From Isoetes taiwanensis (lineage: Eukaryota; Streptophyta; Lycopodiopsida; Isoetales; Isoetaceae), in assembly GCA_021234155.1 (NCBI GenBank), contig JAJEKV010000108.1, forward strand, positions 2,669,792 to 2,733,791: DNA of 64,000 nucleotides. The letters run 5' to 3'. How positions within the stretch are numbered: position 1 is the first letter of the stretch; each line of letters opens with the position of its first letter. A program made the position numbers and the translations under genes. The notes under the pieces are model-generated. The model was given only the letters and a program-made list of their open reading frames with translations, ran no database searches and had not been told where the DNA came from. Below, one piece after another: positions 48,171-59,981 of the stretch.

Positions 48171-49160
48171 GTCTAAATATAATAAGGTGTTCTTTATAAT
48201 TACATGACAAGAAAATAGTAATGTACATTGCATGCTTTACATTATAACATAATTGCCAAATGGTAAAGTTTAAAGCAGTAAACATCTATTGAATGAGGCT
48301 TGTAACTGTATTGAATTTATATGACCGCAGTCTGAGCAAGAACATATTCTGGGTTGTATCTTAAATGAATTCCATGAGGAATCATACAATGTTCTTACAG
48401 CATTGTGAGGCAGCTTTCGTGCTTTTATATGTAGCCATGGGCGGATTTATGAATCTAGATTGAGACACAAGCTTGCTTCTCAATATTGATGGCACATACA
48501 AATTTGAAGGAATCTATTCTTTAGCGAGGTTATACAGCGGTTTGGAGTTGAACCTATTTCTGCCAAAACGCCATATGCGCTACGATAGCATCTTGGTTGC
48601 TGAAGGTATTCTTTCTTGAAACAGGCATGGATGGGTCATCTATTGACCATTGAAATTTGATTTCGAGTTCTTCTTATTATCTGATTAGAGTTAGGTTTCG
48701 GTGATATTCTCACTATTATTCCAAAGCATCACAAGCGTATTTATATCTTTCCCGGTGTGAGCCACAAAGGAACATTGAGAAGAGCCACATTTCCGCACGG
48801 AGGCCTTGTAATATGACAGCACTGCGGGGACCATAGGTTAAACAAGATAATATTTTACTGCACAAATATATTATGTAACTCTACCAACTATTATGGGGCA
48901 CATTGCTTTAGAATAAGTTTACGAGGCATTTTGCTTTCCATTGATTGCTTCAAGTTGTTTCCCGGTTTATGGAACATGCAACAAATATCCACTAGATTCA
49001 TGGAATTGCCATTGCCATTGTGGCGTTCGACCTTGATGATATACGCCCAGGGATATCTGCGTCTCTTGCCTAAATCCGCAGCGCACCACGCCACTTTCCG
49101 GTACGTGTGCGCTAGCGTGTAACCAGTGGGTAGCCCTAGGGGGCAACTTCGCCGAGAAAT
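48171..49160. other. Intergenic, nothing recognised
   Basis: AT-rich. Frames of at most about 83 codons, without motifs. Confidence 0.3.
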
Positions 49161-49325
49161 ATGTGCAACTATTAATGTGCATTTCCAATGTACACATTAA
49201 TGTGGGCACACATTTCAAGTGGACACTTCATGCCAAATGGGCCACACCATAGGTGCAATTAATGTGCACATTTTCCAATGTACACATTAGTAGCGGGCAC
49301 ATTTCCATGTGTGCACATTTGGCCT
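49161..49325 (+). repeat. 91-bp tandem pair rich in TGTGCACATT / AATGTACACATT
   Basis: Units at about 49161-49251 and 49252-49325 both contain GTGCAA.TATTAATGTGC-like sequence, then TTCCAATGTACACATTA, GGGCACA and CATTTC. Many segments are near-palindromic (TGTGCACA, TGTACA). Confidence 0.75.
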
Positions 49326-50935
49326 ACCTAGCCCTTAAAGGGTAAGTGGACCCATTTCAATTATCACATGCGAAAGGGGATAATTGGAAACCCTAACTCA
49401 CCCTTGTCTATATGTAAGTTGGGAAACCCTAACTTTTAATTTTCGATTTACAGGGGCTTTGGGGCTTCTGTTTTGGTGCCTCAGCGATACCCAAAGCCAG
49501 CCCTCCCCAGACTCACTTTGGGAGGGTGAAATCCTTAGTTTTCCCTTGATTGAAGCGTCTCGTGAGGGATGGTGAGCTCGAGGTCGAGGAGCTCCTCCCG
49601 AGGATCAGGGTATTTGGCCAATTAGATAAGTCACAAGCCTGTTTTAGTCATTGAATCGATGGGTTTGGCACGTGGATTGTACATAGCAAGCTCCTCTAGA
49701 TACTCTGAATGGCCGATTCTAACCAAGAACCTAACTCTATGTTGTAGATTAGATCTAGTTCTTTAGTTCTACGTAATATATGGATGATTATGTATCTCTA
49801 TGAACTCCTTATGTGTGGGAAGGGGTGGGAGACCTAAAGCTTTTGTAGTTGATGCTCCTAGAGTAGCCTCTCTAGCACACTGTAGATTCGGCCTGTGCAC
49901 AAGGCCACACCGGGATGTGGGTGAGAGAGGGACCCAGGCCCAGGTGAGAAGGGAGGTTCATGTCGACTCTTGAGCGGTCCCTACGGTGTGTAAAACTCTG
50001 GGATCATTGTGACTAGGTCAATGGCTTGCCGCTGCGTGTGGAGGCATGGGCTGTTGCCACCCATAGTGGCGTTCACTTTCCAGTGGGTTGATCCGAATAC
50101 GGGCGTGCGGCCCTCTGGTCACCTTGGTCGGCATGCTTAGATCTGGAGGGTAGTCCCTACACGCTTATCGGAGCGGGAGATGGGCCGGGGAGTAGCTGGC
50201 TATGCATCACGTGGAGCTACGATCCGGTCCGACACTTTTCGGAACCACTCTGCAAAGTGTGCGCAGGGAGGGGATGGAGTGGACAACCCACTAAGCCATG
50301 TTCCATACATGCCCGGCCCCGATTCCATTGCCATGAATTAAAATGCGCAATGAACTCACGGAATAATGATCGATCATCCCTTTGGTGAAACCTTGGGTAG
50401 GGGTTCCCTATGTGATGTGCTGATCTTTGTCTATGCAGATATATGCTTGGAGGACCATCCTTCGTGATGGTCATATGATGTTGATGTATGTGTACTCTTG
50501 ACATGCATGTTCTTGGCGGCCCCTAGGTAGGCCGGGGGCGTGGTTACCGTGACCCTTCCACTCTTCCCACTTTGGGACAAATCCGCGGTTTCGCGATTAT
50601 CGTGTGGAGGGCCACAGCATGGGTGGTATGGGGATGAACTCTGTTTATATATCACGGTGGGGAGCCTTGAAGTATCTGAGTAGGGGCGATCACGGCCATG
50701 GCCAGCCAACCAGGCGGGATTGGAAGACCCGAGCTATGTTTAGAATATGGGAGCATTAAAAAATAGATATAGACTCTGGATGGCATCAATGAAACACTTG
50801 TGTCTAAATGTTGAGATTCATAGGGACAATAATGCGGTCCTTTCTTTATCTTTTTGTTTAGGAAGTAAATGAATATTACGTGTTTTTGAGATCCATATCG
50901 GATAGTTGTTATTGATGGGTGTCTTTGAGCTAGTA
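49326..50935. other. GC-richer stretch, unassigned
   Basis: From 49.4 kb to about 50.7 kb the base composition is distinctly more GC-rich than the flanks, and the text (for example GTGTAAAACTCTGGGATCA at 49991) resembles LTR or untranslated parts of large plant retrotransposons. I cannot find a partner LTR or any protein motif. The 145-codon frame at 50652-51089 (minus) crosses the composition border and is not convincing. Confidence 0.35.
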
Positions 50936-51035
50936 GAAGACAAAGAAGATTTAATCCAGGATACCGGGACTCTGAGACCCGGTCACGGTAGGCGCACCTC
51001 TTCCCAAAAGGTAGGCTTTCATTCATAAGGTTTGT
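50936..51035 (+). repeat. Exon-like module, third copy
   Basis: GGGACTCTGAGACCCGGTCA followed by GCGCACCTCTTCCCAAAAGG and TAGGCTTTCATTCATA, parallel to the modules at 46440 and 48067. The donor-like GTAAGC is GTAGGC here. Confidence 0.65.
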
Positions 51036-52780
51036 TTTGTTTAACAACAAATAAGGTTCAATGCATTCATTTATACCCATTTTGAACACTTGGTGTTGTA
51101 ATGTTTTAGGGACATGGTATCTTTATGGTTCATCTTGGAAACAAAACTTTTTCCATGCTCATCGACTTAGAGCATTTTCTTTGCAAAATCTCTAACATTT
51201 TACGAGAAAGTGGGGCTTTTACAGCCTTCTTTAAGATATTGTTCATAGGTGTGGCGAGTCTCCTGATGCAGTTGAGGGCGAGTGTTGGTAACCACCTTGG
51301 CAATGTCAAAGATAATTGGGCATCTTCCTCTGAGTAGCCTCGGATAAATCGATCAGTTTCTCTGATGGCCGCCACATGTTTAACCAGAATTCACAGGTTG
51401 TGAAGATCTATATATGTACATGAATGCAAAGAAATAAGTAAAAGGTGGATCACTTTCCTCTTGAACAACTGGAACTTTCACATTTGCCTTATACTCTTCC
51501 TCCTCACTTAATGGATATTCTCCATTAGCAAAATCTATCCACCCAAAGGCGATTTTGAGCAGCAATCAACGTTGCGGCGCATTCAAGTTTCCTTTTTGAG
51601 TACATGGAATTTTCATCGTGGACTTCGACATTCTAATTAGGGTTGGGGAGGTTTCTTGAAACAATTTCAGCGAGAATATGTTCGTAATATACGCAAAATT
51701 GCACACCAACATTTAAATGGATTACCCACAAAGAAAGAAATAAATGTAGAAACTTACCCATAAAAGTAGGCTACTCTTGAACTTCTATCTATATCTCATA
51801 GGAAGAGGCAGGCTGGTAGTTGCGAGACATATGTTTGTGATATAAGCTTGAACATAATGACTCCTAGTCTTTTACTAATTTGAAGGCTCGGAACCAACTT
51901 TCCATTTCTGCACCATGTGGAACTTTGAATGCAATTGATATACTTCTATTTTCATACATATTATTGCTAAGCTATCGTGTTTGATGTATATTGATTTTAT
52001 CTTTATCTTAGTTTTACTATCTAGGTTTATTTTTTAATCTTTGTCCATTTCGGACAAGCGTCTCCAATCTCCAAAGCGATCACTTGCTCATTTCTTTATA
52101 TGGGCGGGTAAGCTCGCAGGAGTCCTACTACAGTAGAAAATCCATCAGGTATTTAGTTCATGGAGTTTATTATTGAGAATTTTTGTCGAAGGCTTGGTAT
52201 TGGACCTACTTAGCGGCCTGTTCGACGTGGTAGCATCTGCTATTTTATCACAAATCCTTTGCCTGGGTTATACAATGATAAGCGTGAGTGGAACATGTAA
52301 GTGCATCTCATCTCTTTCGGTATGTGGTATTTCACAAAAAATGATGGAGGAACATTGATCATCCAGGGGATTCGGATAATGATAGCGAGGAATATGTAAA
52401 GAGAGCCTTCATAGTGCGTTAGTTTTTCTACTCGTAAAGTTTTGGCATTTGTAGCTCAAACCTTGCTTTTTTGTGTATTCGCATTCTTCATGTATGCGAG
52501 TCGTTGCGCATCGCTATTGTCCCAACAAGGGGAATCACAGTTCACTTAAGGAAAGGGCCGTGAGCCGCGTTGTCACTTGTAGATGATGGCAAGGTGTGAA
52601 GAGGATTCAGAGACTACATGTGCACATGTTTTCGTGACATTATTGTTTCTCATTGTGTTTGGCTTCCATTGTTGCACTTCAAATGATTTGGCACCTGATA
52701 CTCTCTTTTCTATATTTCTTTATCTGCATGGACATGATAATACTTGGTGTGGACACTAATGGATTATATTCATTATAATA
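51036..52780. other. Intergenic, nothing recognised
   Basis: AT-rich. Frames below 82 codons; overlapping opposite-strand frames at 51125-51375 have no recognisable domain. Confidence 0.3.
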
Positions 52781-52968
52781 GATAGATAGATAGTATTTTT
52801 CGTCGCACATTGGCGGCATCCGCCGATAGATAGATAGATAGATAGATAGTATTTTCGTCATGCATTGGCGGCATCCATGAGGACATATAATGGACCCCGG
52901 AGACTTGAACACCGGATCTTAATTTGCTAACCCAATGGACTAGCCACTAAACCAAACAAGGGGAACAA
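52781..52968 (-). mobile_element. tRNA-derived SINE-like element with GATA tail
   Basis: On the minus strand the head (52968-52891) carries a perfect A box TGGTTTAGTGG and a B-box-like GTTCAAGTC. The start of A (tRNA position 8) and the start of B (position 53) are exactly 45 bases apart, as in a tRNA. The T arm can pair with one mismatch, but the acceptor and anticodon stems cannot, so it is not a working tRNA. After the head comes a short body, then GGCATCC/GCCAAT sequence and (CTAT)n, present twice in tandem (52781-52824 and 52825-52878 on the plus strand). Total length of about 188 bp fits a plant SINE. Confidence 0.6.
52891..52968 (-). promoter_or_regulatory. Internal RNA polymerase III promoter (A and B box) of the SINE-like head
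   Basis: A box TGGTTTAGTGG at about 52945-52955 (read in complement); B box GTTCAAGTC at about 52903-52911. Spacing is canonical. Whether it is still transcribed is not visible. Confidence 0.5.
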
Positions 52969-53099
52969 TATGGACGATTGTGATGTATAGACATAACATA
53001 GTATGGTGTATTTATTTTAGGTGTATGGACATTATACTACTTTACAGTGCAGTGTATTTTATTATAATAATTAGACTAAGTCGTCTTTATATCTCGAAC

Positions 53100-55160
53100 C
53101 CATTGACAAAATTTAAAAAAGAAGAACAGAAATCTAATAAACCCTCTAAAAGCCCTTCCCAAAAACCCTCCAAAATTAAACTCCGCGAAGCTGGTCCTAG
53201 CCCTGGTTTTCAAAATTGTGATCCATTTCAAATGATTGTATATCTAAACAACTTCTTAACCCTATCCATGGCATTTTAAGGCTAAAACAATTTTGGTGGA
53301 GAATCGGTCAGTGACTTTTATCCTTACATCTAGCAAAAAATGTAGTATTACTTCGAAATTCTTGCATGAAGATGCTAGGTGCAATTTAACATCTTATTAA
53401 GGTTTACTTTATTGAAGTCCACAGGTTCAACTTTATCTTATATTTTCTGGTGATTTGTTCCTATCTTTCTTTATACCTATTAAGTCGTACTTCATGATGT
53501 GATTGACTCTTGAAAAGAAGGTGTTTTGTGGGAACTTCATTGCTTGGGTACATGTCTGCTCGTCGACACATCGGAACAACATCCACAAGTATTCGTTTTA
53601 GCTGTAATTGGTAGTGGTGGGAAAAAGTCTGATAATTTTTCAAACCATTTTTGTTTGCCAGGGTCTGCAAAGTTGAAGTGGTTTCGATTATCAACTGGGG
53701 TTATGCTTAGGTAGGATCTAAGATTGGGTATTTCTGATTTGGGGCTCATTAGTAGCATAGAAGCCAAAATTCTAACTCATGCATTAAGTTATAATATCAT
53801 CTAGACTTTATATGAGCATATTTATAACTACATCTAAACACTAAATCAGAGCAAATTTCCAATTATCATACATTAGCTTCAATTATTGTCAAAAATGTAT
53901 TTTCATTATGGTCCTTCATATGTAGCTCTATGCTGTAGGAATTTGGACCGTGGACTTTTTGGGTCATGAAATGTCAAGATGACACACTTGATCTGGGAGG
54001 TTTTCATAACCTCCATAGGACCCTAGGAATGTGAGGGAATGTTCATGAGTTTCCGTACTGGGGGAATGAAAGCGATTGACCAAGTCCTTGCAACACCCAT
54101 TCATGTGAAGGTTTATGAGAAGCTGCATAGCGTGGAATCACCGGATTTTAAAGAGGATCTAGAAATCTTCTTGACACTAATTGATTTTGACTTTGACCTT
54201 CCACTACTAAAAATTGGCAGTTTGTTAGTAAGTCAGCCATCTTTTTGTCTTTGAATGATCATCTGATTTGATAATAGTTATTGAACTTGACTGTGCACTC
54301 ACGCCTTTAATAAAATGTAAATCCGTTGCTGAGCTCTAATGATAATGCTTTAGTACACACAACCCATTTTAGTATATTTAAGTTTAAGTTCCACGACCAT
54401 CTTGGACTTTCACATTACAAAACTTGGTTTAACTCTAATATGGTTTCTTTTCATCGTGCTTTCAATACTTTCTTCGTAGTTGCTTTTTATCATCATCTTT
54501 AACAGGAATCTACGGTAGGTATAAGTTCCCAACAAGCGTTTATTGATCTAATATACAATCGGTCTCATAGGTCCTTAAATAATAAAGGACTTACATAAAT
54601 ATTATAATAACATGACAATTTGCACGAATATAACCCGATGTAACTTCTCCTTCGTGACAAATAATAATCACAGGGGTAAAGAGGGTTTGTTTTATTTGAG
54701 GCTGAAATTTCACTATTGAGCTTATGTCGGCAGGAAATTCCGTTAGATTACAACATATTGTATAACGTTTTGATTGGCCCAAAATATCTGGCTATTTGAA
54801 GAAACATTAGAAAATTTTTACGATAGGGTTTTAAAAGCACTTGCCCAACAACTTCTCACTCCAAACATATTAGACAACACATAAAGATAATAAGTTATCA
54901 CATTGCTAACTTATCATGACCCTCAATCTATCTTTGCATCATGAGAATTCTTTCTCTGAGGATAGAATATTTAAAGCATCAGCTAAATGAATTTCGGAAG
55001 GGAATGCTCCTATTAGCATCGGATATTCTTCGAAAGTTAATAGATACATCGATGAACTCGCCCCTCAAAATAATTGATTTTTATGCTTATCCTTTATATT
55101 GTTGTTGATATTGATTGAGAAAGGACTTGCCACAACCCTTTCCATTTTTATAGAGATAAC
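53100..55160 (+). repeat. Dispersed repeat, copy 2 (inverted partner of 1.2-3.8 kb), without the MITE
   Basis: Aligns with the reverse complement of 1205-3780 along its whole length, except that the 500-bp foldback insertion is absent. Around 53180-53200 the sequence runs on directly (CTCCGCGAAGCTGGTCCTAG), where copy 1 is split. See copy 1 for anchors. The repeat origin is unknown. Confidence 0.8.
54039..54254 (+). CDS. Short conserved frame in the dispersed repeat, hypothetical
   Basis: A 71-codon frame. Its segment ATPIHVKVYEKL (about residues 18-29) and the segment LIDFDFDLPLLK (about residues 47-58) are partly kept in the inverted copy near 2330-2170, where the corresponding DNA reads with frameshifts as PFM..AYEKLN and LIDFDS..SLLK. 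No family recognised. It could be one exon of an old duplicated gene, because the run is followed by a stop only 13 codons later and no start context is obvious. Chance cannot be excluded. Confidence 0.25.
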   Translation: MFMSFRTGGMKAIDQVLATPIHVKVYEKLHSVESPDFKEDLEIFLTLIDFDFDLPLLKIGSLLVSQPSFCL

Positions 55161-57884
55161 ATTTAGTAGCTGACCAACAGCCTTTAAGGGTTTTACACTT
55201 TTTGATATTTGTTTTCATAATTTTTATTTTGCTATTATTTGAACCATGTTAAACCGCCGCACGCTATAAAGCGGATTCATTTTGTTCTTTTGATGGAATA
55301 TTTCAAAGTCTGAGAAAAAGTTCCAGGCAAACAAGTGTTAAAATAATAAAAACTTTAAGGAATAAAAGCTAAGGATTTCTTGCTCTCAAGCAACTCAGGC
55401 CAGTATCGAGATGCAGATTTGATCATATTTCTGCTTTATACAGGGCTGGGTTTAGAGTAGCCGAATATCTACCCATTTCCATGCCTTATAGCTTTGAGAC
55501 CATAAAATTCAGACCACCATCCTACGCTTGTTGAGTGGGCGTCCCTATTCTTCACAGCCATACTCTCGTCCCTATTCCCTTTTGGTGGGTTGGGTTCAAG
55601 CTTAGTTTACAATTTAGTTTTGTTGGGCATGTAGATGTAAAGTTTACTTGGGCTTAGCATTCTTCTCTGATTCAGAATTTAAAGCTCAGAAGTCTACGAA
55701 GAATTACAGGAAGATACATGGGGCTTCATAGCCGGGCTTATGGAAAACAGGCGCTTGAAATCAAGGATTTATTCGGCCGGGTAGGGAATATGAGGAACCG
55801 TGCTTGCTTCGATAGAAAAAGGAAAAAAATTGTGGTCGAGGCATGGGATTTGGATTGGCGAGGGAGCGGGGGATTACCCGAGAGGTTTGCACAGGTCTGG
55901 ATCGCGCATTTCCGCGCAATTTGATCATGGGCACGGCAGCGCCGTTAGGTACGGCCGTGTTTTCCTATTAGATCCATCACGAGAATCAGGGAAGAAAATT
56001 TATGGAGGCCGGCCAGGCTGAGAGGAGTCCCACAGCTGCGCCATTTTAGAAGGTCGGAGTTAGCGAAATCGGGTATCTGGCTGTACACTTGCTCACGGTG
56101 TTAAATTTAGCTCGTGACTTCTCAATCAGATAGCCTCTTCACGGATTTAGGCGCCATGGTTTTCCCGGTTTAGAATACGCTTTTGTACTGGCGCCTAGCT
56201 ACTTGCACATAAAAGGATCTACTCAGTTTCTCTATTTGTGCATCTCTTAAGTTCTACAACAAAATAAAATATCTTTGAATTGATGGCAATGGCCGCAAAC
56301 TCACATAGTTCTAAAAGGCTTAATGTTTTCTTGTAAATCACTTGTGACTCGGATTTTTGGAATTTGCTATTCCATTAGCGGCTTTTCTACCGAGAATGTC
56401 GGAACAAAAATTGGTTCCATGGGTTTTGCCGGACCTTACATTTTCCGATTTCTCTATTTTTGCTTACAAACGGCAAGCCATTTCTTCAATTTGTTAGCCA
56501 TGAGGCAGTTCTGATTAGCGGAAAGTTAGGGCAAGGCATACAGTAAATTCCCTTTTGGGTAGAAGCCCGGAAGATTATAGTGATGTGACTGGGTTTTATT
56601 GCAACAAATTATTGATTCATGAAATCCAAAATTCTCGTTGTCTAGTTGTGGAAGTCGGGAATGGGGGCGAGCTTTAAGGGAAGTTTCGGATGCACTTTCC
56701 AGTGAAGAAATCCTTTATTCACCCAGGACCTTCTCTTGAGGTTCATGGCTTATAAAGAAGTTTTCATGACCCAGGTCAATTACATCATTGAAATCTACCT
56801 ACTTATATATAGCAAAGTGAATCAATGCTTGAGAGAGTGGAACACTTATTATCTTAAAATCGTAATGGTCTCAACATCAAGCTTCATCGTACCTTCAATC
56901 TTCATAGCAGAGTTCATATCCATGTTTGGAGTAACTTAATCTTGACAAGCATGTTTTTATCAACTGGGCGAGGGTCTTGTTGGATCAATAGAGAAGCAAA
57001 TAGAGGGGCTTTGCTCGACTAAAAATGGTGTGATATTTAATCCAACTTAGTTAGAGCATGTATCCACGAACATCTATATGTTGTTGGAGCATTAGTAAAT
57101 AATTTCTTTAACATAGGGAGCATAACATTCTCTTGGCTTCAATAATGCGTGGCACCCTATCAAGTAATGAGGGACACAAGATGACTAGCATGGCTAATTT
57201 AAAAGTAAAAGCAATACTATGAATAAACTTTGACATACTTGCAAACATGAAAAAGCTTTTAGCATGTTTCCTTGATGCCTTTTCGATCAAGGTTTGCAGC
57301 TTCGGAAGGAGTACAAAGATTGAACACTTACTGATAAAGGGCAAAATTGCATTGAAGGTGGCCAATTATTCATTAAATGGCGAATGATCTAATGGTGATA
57401 GTTATGTCGATGCCTTTTTTAGATACTATCTACATGTTTGTTGTTAGTAGCGAATCATGTTAAAAGCATCTATCGGGGTTTAAGCATGCATAATCGAGTT
57501 CCTCTAATGGTTTGCGTGAGGTACTTCAAAATGCCCATAGCTGCAAGAATATAAATGCTCTGTCTTGTGAAGTCCGGGGTTCCATCTTTGGGCGTTGTAA
57601 CATAAAAGCACTACTTGTCACGGTGTTACGAAAATAATCATCTGCCGATGCTTAATCTTTTAATTCTTTTGGCATTTTACAGTAAATCTTTGCAATTTTC
57701 AAAGTATGTCTGATTATAATTCGGAAATAGGTTTTGGCCTTCAAAGATTTGGTAAAAGAACCCATGGTGGTGTTAGTCTTCTGGGATAAAGTAAATCGAT
57801 TGAACTTTTCTCATAGCCATGGTGTTAGGGAACTTACGAGAAATGTTTACTCTGATGAAATTAGATAGCTCTGTTTTTCCATAT
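55161..57884. other. Intergenic, nothing recognised
   Basis: AT-rich with a GC-richer patch at 55.7-56.2 kb. Frames at 55718-56021 (plus) and 57108-57365 (minus) have no recognisable domain. Confidence 0.3.
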
Positions 57885-57941
57885 GTTTTTTTTAGTACGT
57901 ATCGACAATATATTAAAAGAATGGTAATGTTACCATGACAA

Positions 57942-59112
57942 GTGAGGAGGGAAGGGAGAAGCGCCCCAAAGGAGCCGGTGATACCTCGTGCTCTAACAAG
58001 CTACCGGCTCTCTTCTTTTGTACAAATGGCCATCACCATCTACCACACCCAAGAAGTCATAGATGGAAAACTTGGCTCTACTAATCAAGAGGACACCAGC
58101 TTTGGAAATAGCTTTGTCTTTTGGTCGAGGAATCGGAGAATTGTAATTTCTTGAATTTTGAAGAATCCACAGCCATGGCAGCTTCCAAATCAACCACGCA
58201 ACCAAGCCACTTACCACGGATACAAGGAGGCTTTAACTGCGTCTGTGACCAAGCACGAGGATATACATAGGCGACAATTGTTGGCTATTCAATCACAAGC
58301 AGGCCTGACCCAATCCAGACAACACGCAGAGTGAGGGCATAAAACCCGGAATAATGCTCCACGGGTCTCACGATGAAGGCCACAACAAGGGAAGCGAAAA
58401 GAGGGCTCACACAGAAGCCTAAAGCCCGACTCACAAGGACGACATTCACCACCCCGTCTGATTACACACTTACGCAGGCTTGAACCTTCGGTGGGGAAGT
58501 GAGCTCCATGTCACGTCCAAGGCGCCCGCCGAGCCGGAGGCTGAGGACACTTGCACCAGGGTGTCATGAATAACCCGAGCACGGTAGCTGGGCCTTTCAA
58601 GGCAAGAAGATGCAACATCTGGATGAGGCCTTCAGGCACTGCACCACCACATCACTACGAGGAATTTATAGGTATGTGTGGCAGATACTCTACTTCCATT
58701 TGAATGCTTGATCCAACATCCTTCAGTGACGAGCTCGAAAGAACTCCTCGTGACCATCCAATACTGATCCTCAATTTGAAACCTGGCGGCCTCGCCTCCA
58801 AGCGAACTACGTCCGTGCCGCGATGTGACCAAGAGGCCAATCTGCTTGAGGGTGAGAGGAACCCAGAAAGGAGAGAGTGGTGATAAGGCGGGGGCATAAT
58901 CTGCATTTGGAGAGAGCACGCTGTACGTGATCAAACCCATAACACCGAAGTGAGAAAAGGGGATGCATGTGGGAAATAGGAGACCATACAGCGATTGCAG
59001 GGGCAACTCTACATGCACTGCAGACGACTTTCCAAATGCCACCTGATGGCGAAGAGATTGCCCTGGCCAGGTGCGCACCGAGGAAGATGCTCCATCTGCA
59101 CGGAATGCTCAA
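57942..59112 (-). pseudogene. LINE C-terminal region
   Basis: Minus-strand frames at 58632-59078 (148 codons), 58807-59112 and 57993-58217 overlap in different phases and share the GC-rich composition of the RT upstream. This indicates one decayed reading frame with frameshifts near 58.9 kb. I do not recognise an RNase H or zinc motif. Its position after RT is the only basis for the call. Confidence 0.5.
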
Positions 59113-59699
59113 ATAAACTTAGAGACCAACACCTTACTATGGGTGCCAAATCCGGAGTAAGCCAAGCTACATCCTCGAGTGAGGAGACACTTCCACCAAG
59201 CCACTTTAACAGCAGCCCTTCATCATCCAGCCCCACGGAATTTGAACAATCTTATCAAGGCACGTATCTTACCCTCGGGGCTAACTCCTGGCGATCTTTG
59301 TATACACATAAGATTGCTACAAATCTCTGACAGCAATAGTGATCCTACGCCATGGACAACTTGCTACCACTTCCACCAATTGAGGTGTTTACGCAGCCAC
59401 TGCCGTCATCCACCCTCCCATGGAAACAAAGCCCTCGAGGAATACCCATGACTTAGTACACACATTACACAGAGCACTGGGGAATAGGCTAAACAAGAGG
59501 CCGAGTCAAGCCCCAGGCCCCTTGTCACAGACAATTTGCAGTCGAGAAGAATGGGGCCAAGGAGAAAGTATCCGGCAAACCCTTCACATTCGCAAATTCC
59601 TCTCTTACGCCGCGAGAAGAGAAAAGTGTCATCAATGACTGATTTAATAATCTAGCGACTACACCATCCATCCAGAAGCCCATCCACCACCCCTCCTCC

Positions 59700-59981
59700 C
59701 TTTGCCTGCGGCCAAAGCAAGCTGAGACGATTGCCTCGCCTGATGCGTAAACAAAATGGTGCGAAGGGCACACAGCCTTACCCTACGCACTGGGAGAAAA
59801 AGGCGGAGGGTTCACCACTGACACACCAGTAGCGTCGACCCTGTCGACTTCATGGTATCCTGCAAAAGCGTGGACCCTGACCCATATATCATGGAGACAA
59901 GAACTCCCAACGGACACTATCATAAGCTTTGTGAGGTAAACAGATGAGCAATGCCTTGACATTCTCAGCCCGATAAAGGCC
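59700..59981 (-). pseudogene. LINE RT palm, frameshifted continuation
   Basis: Near 59815-59745 the minus strand reads, over two frames, PPFS..., then a VRQGCPFAPF-like string (usual VRQGCPLSP), then EAIVSACFGRRQREE (usual ExLLxxL). The catalytic FADD box, expected further downstream on this strand, was not found. Breaks occur at about 59785 and 59950. Confidence 0.75.

Noticed and set aside
50652-51089. 145-codon minus-strand frame as a gene
   Set aside because: It crosses a composition border and overlaps the repeated exon-like module on the other strand; no recognisable motif.
52891-52968. Functional tRNA gene
   Set aside because: A and B boxes are correctly spaced, but the acceptor and anticodon stems do not pair, and the sequence runs into a SINE-like tail.
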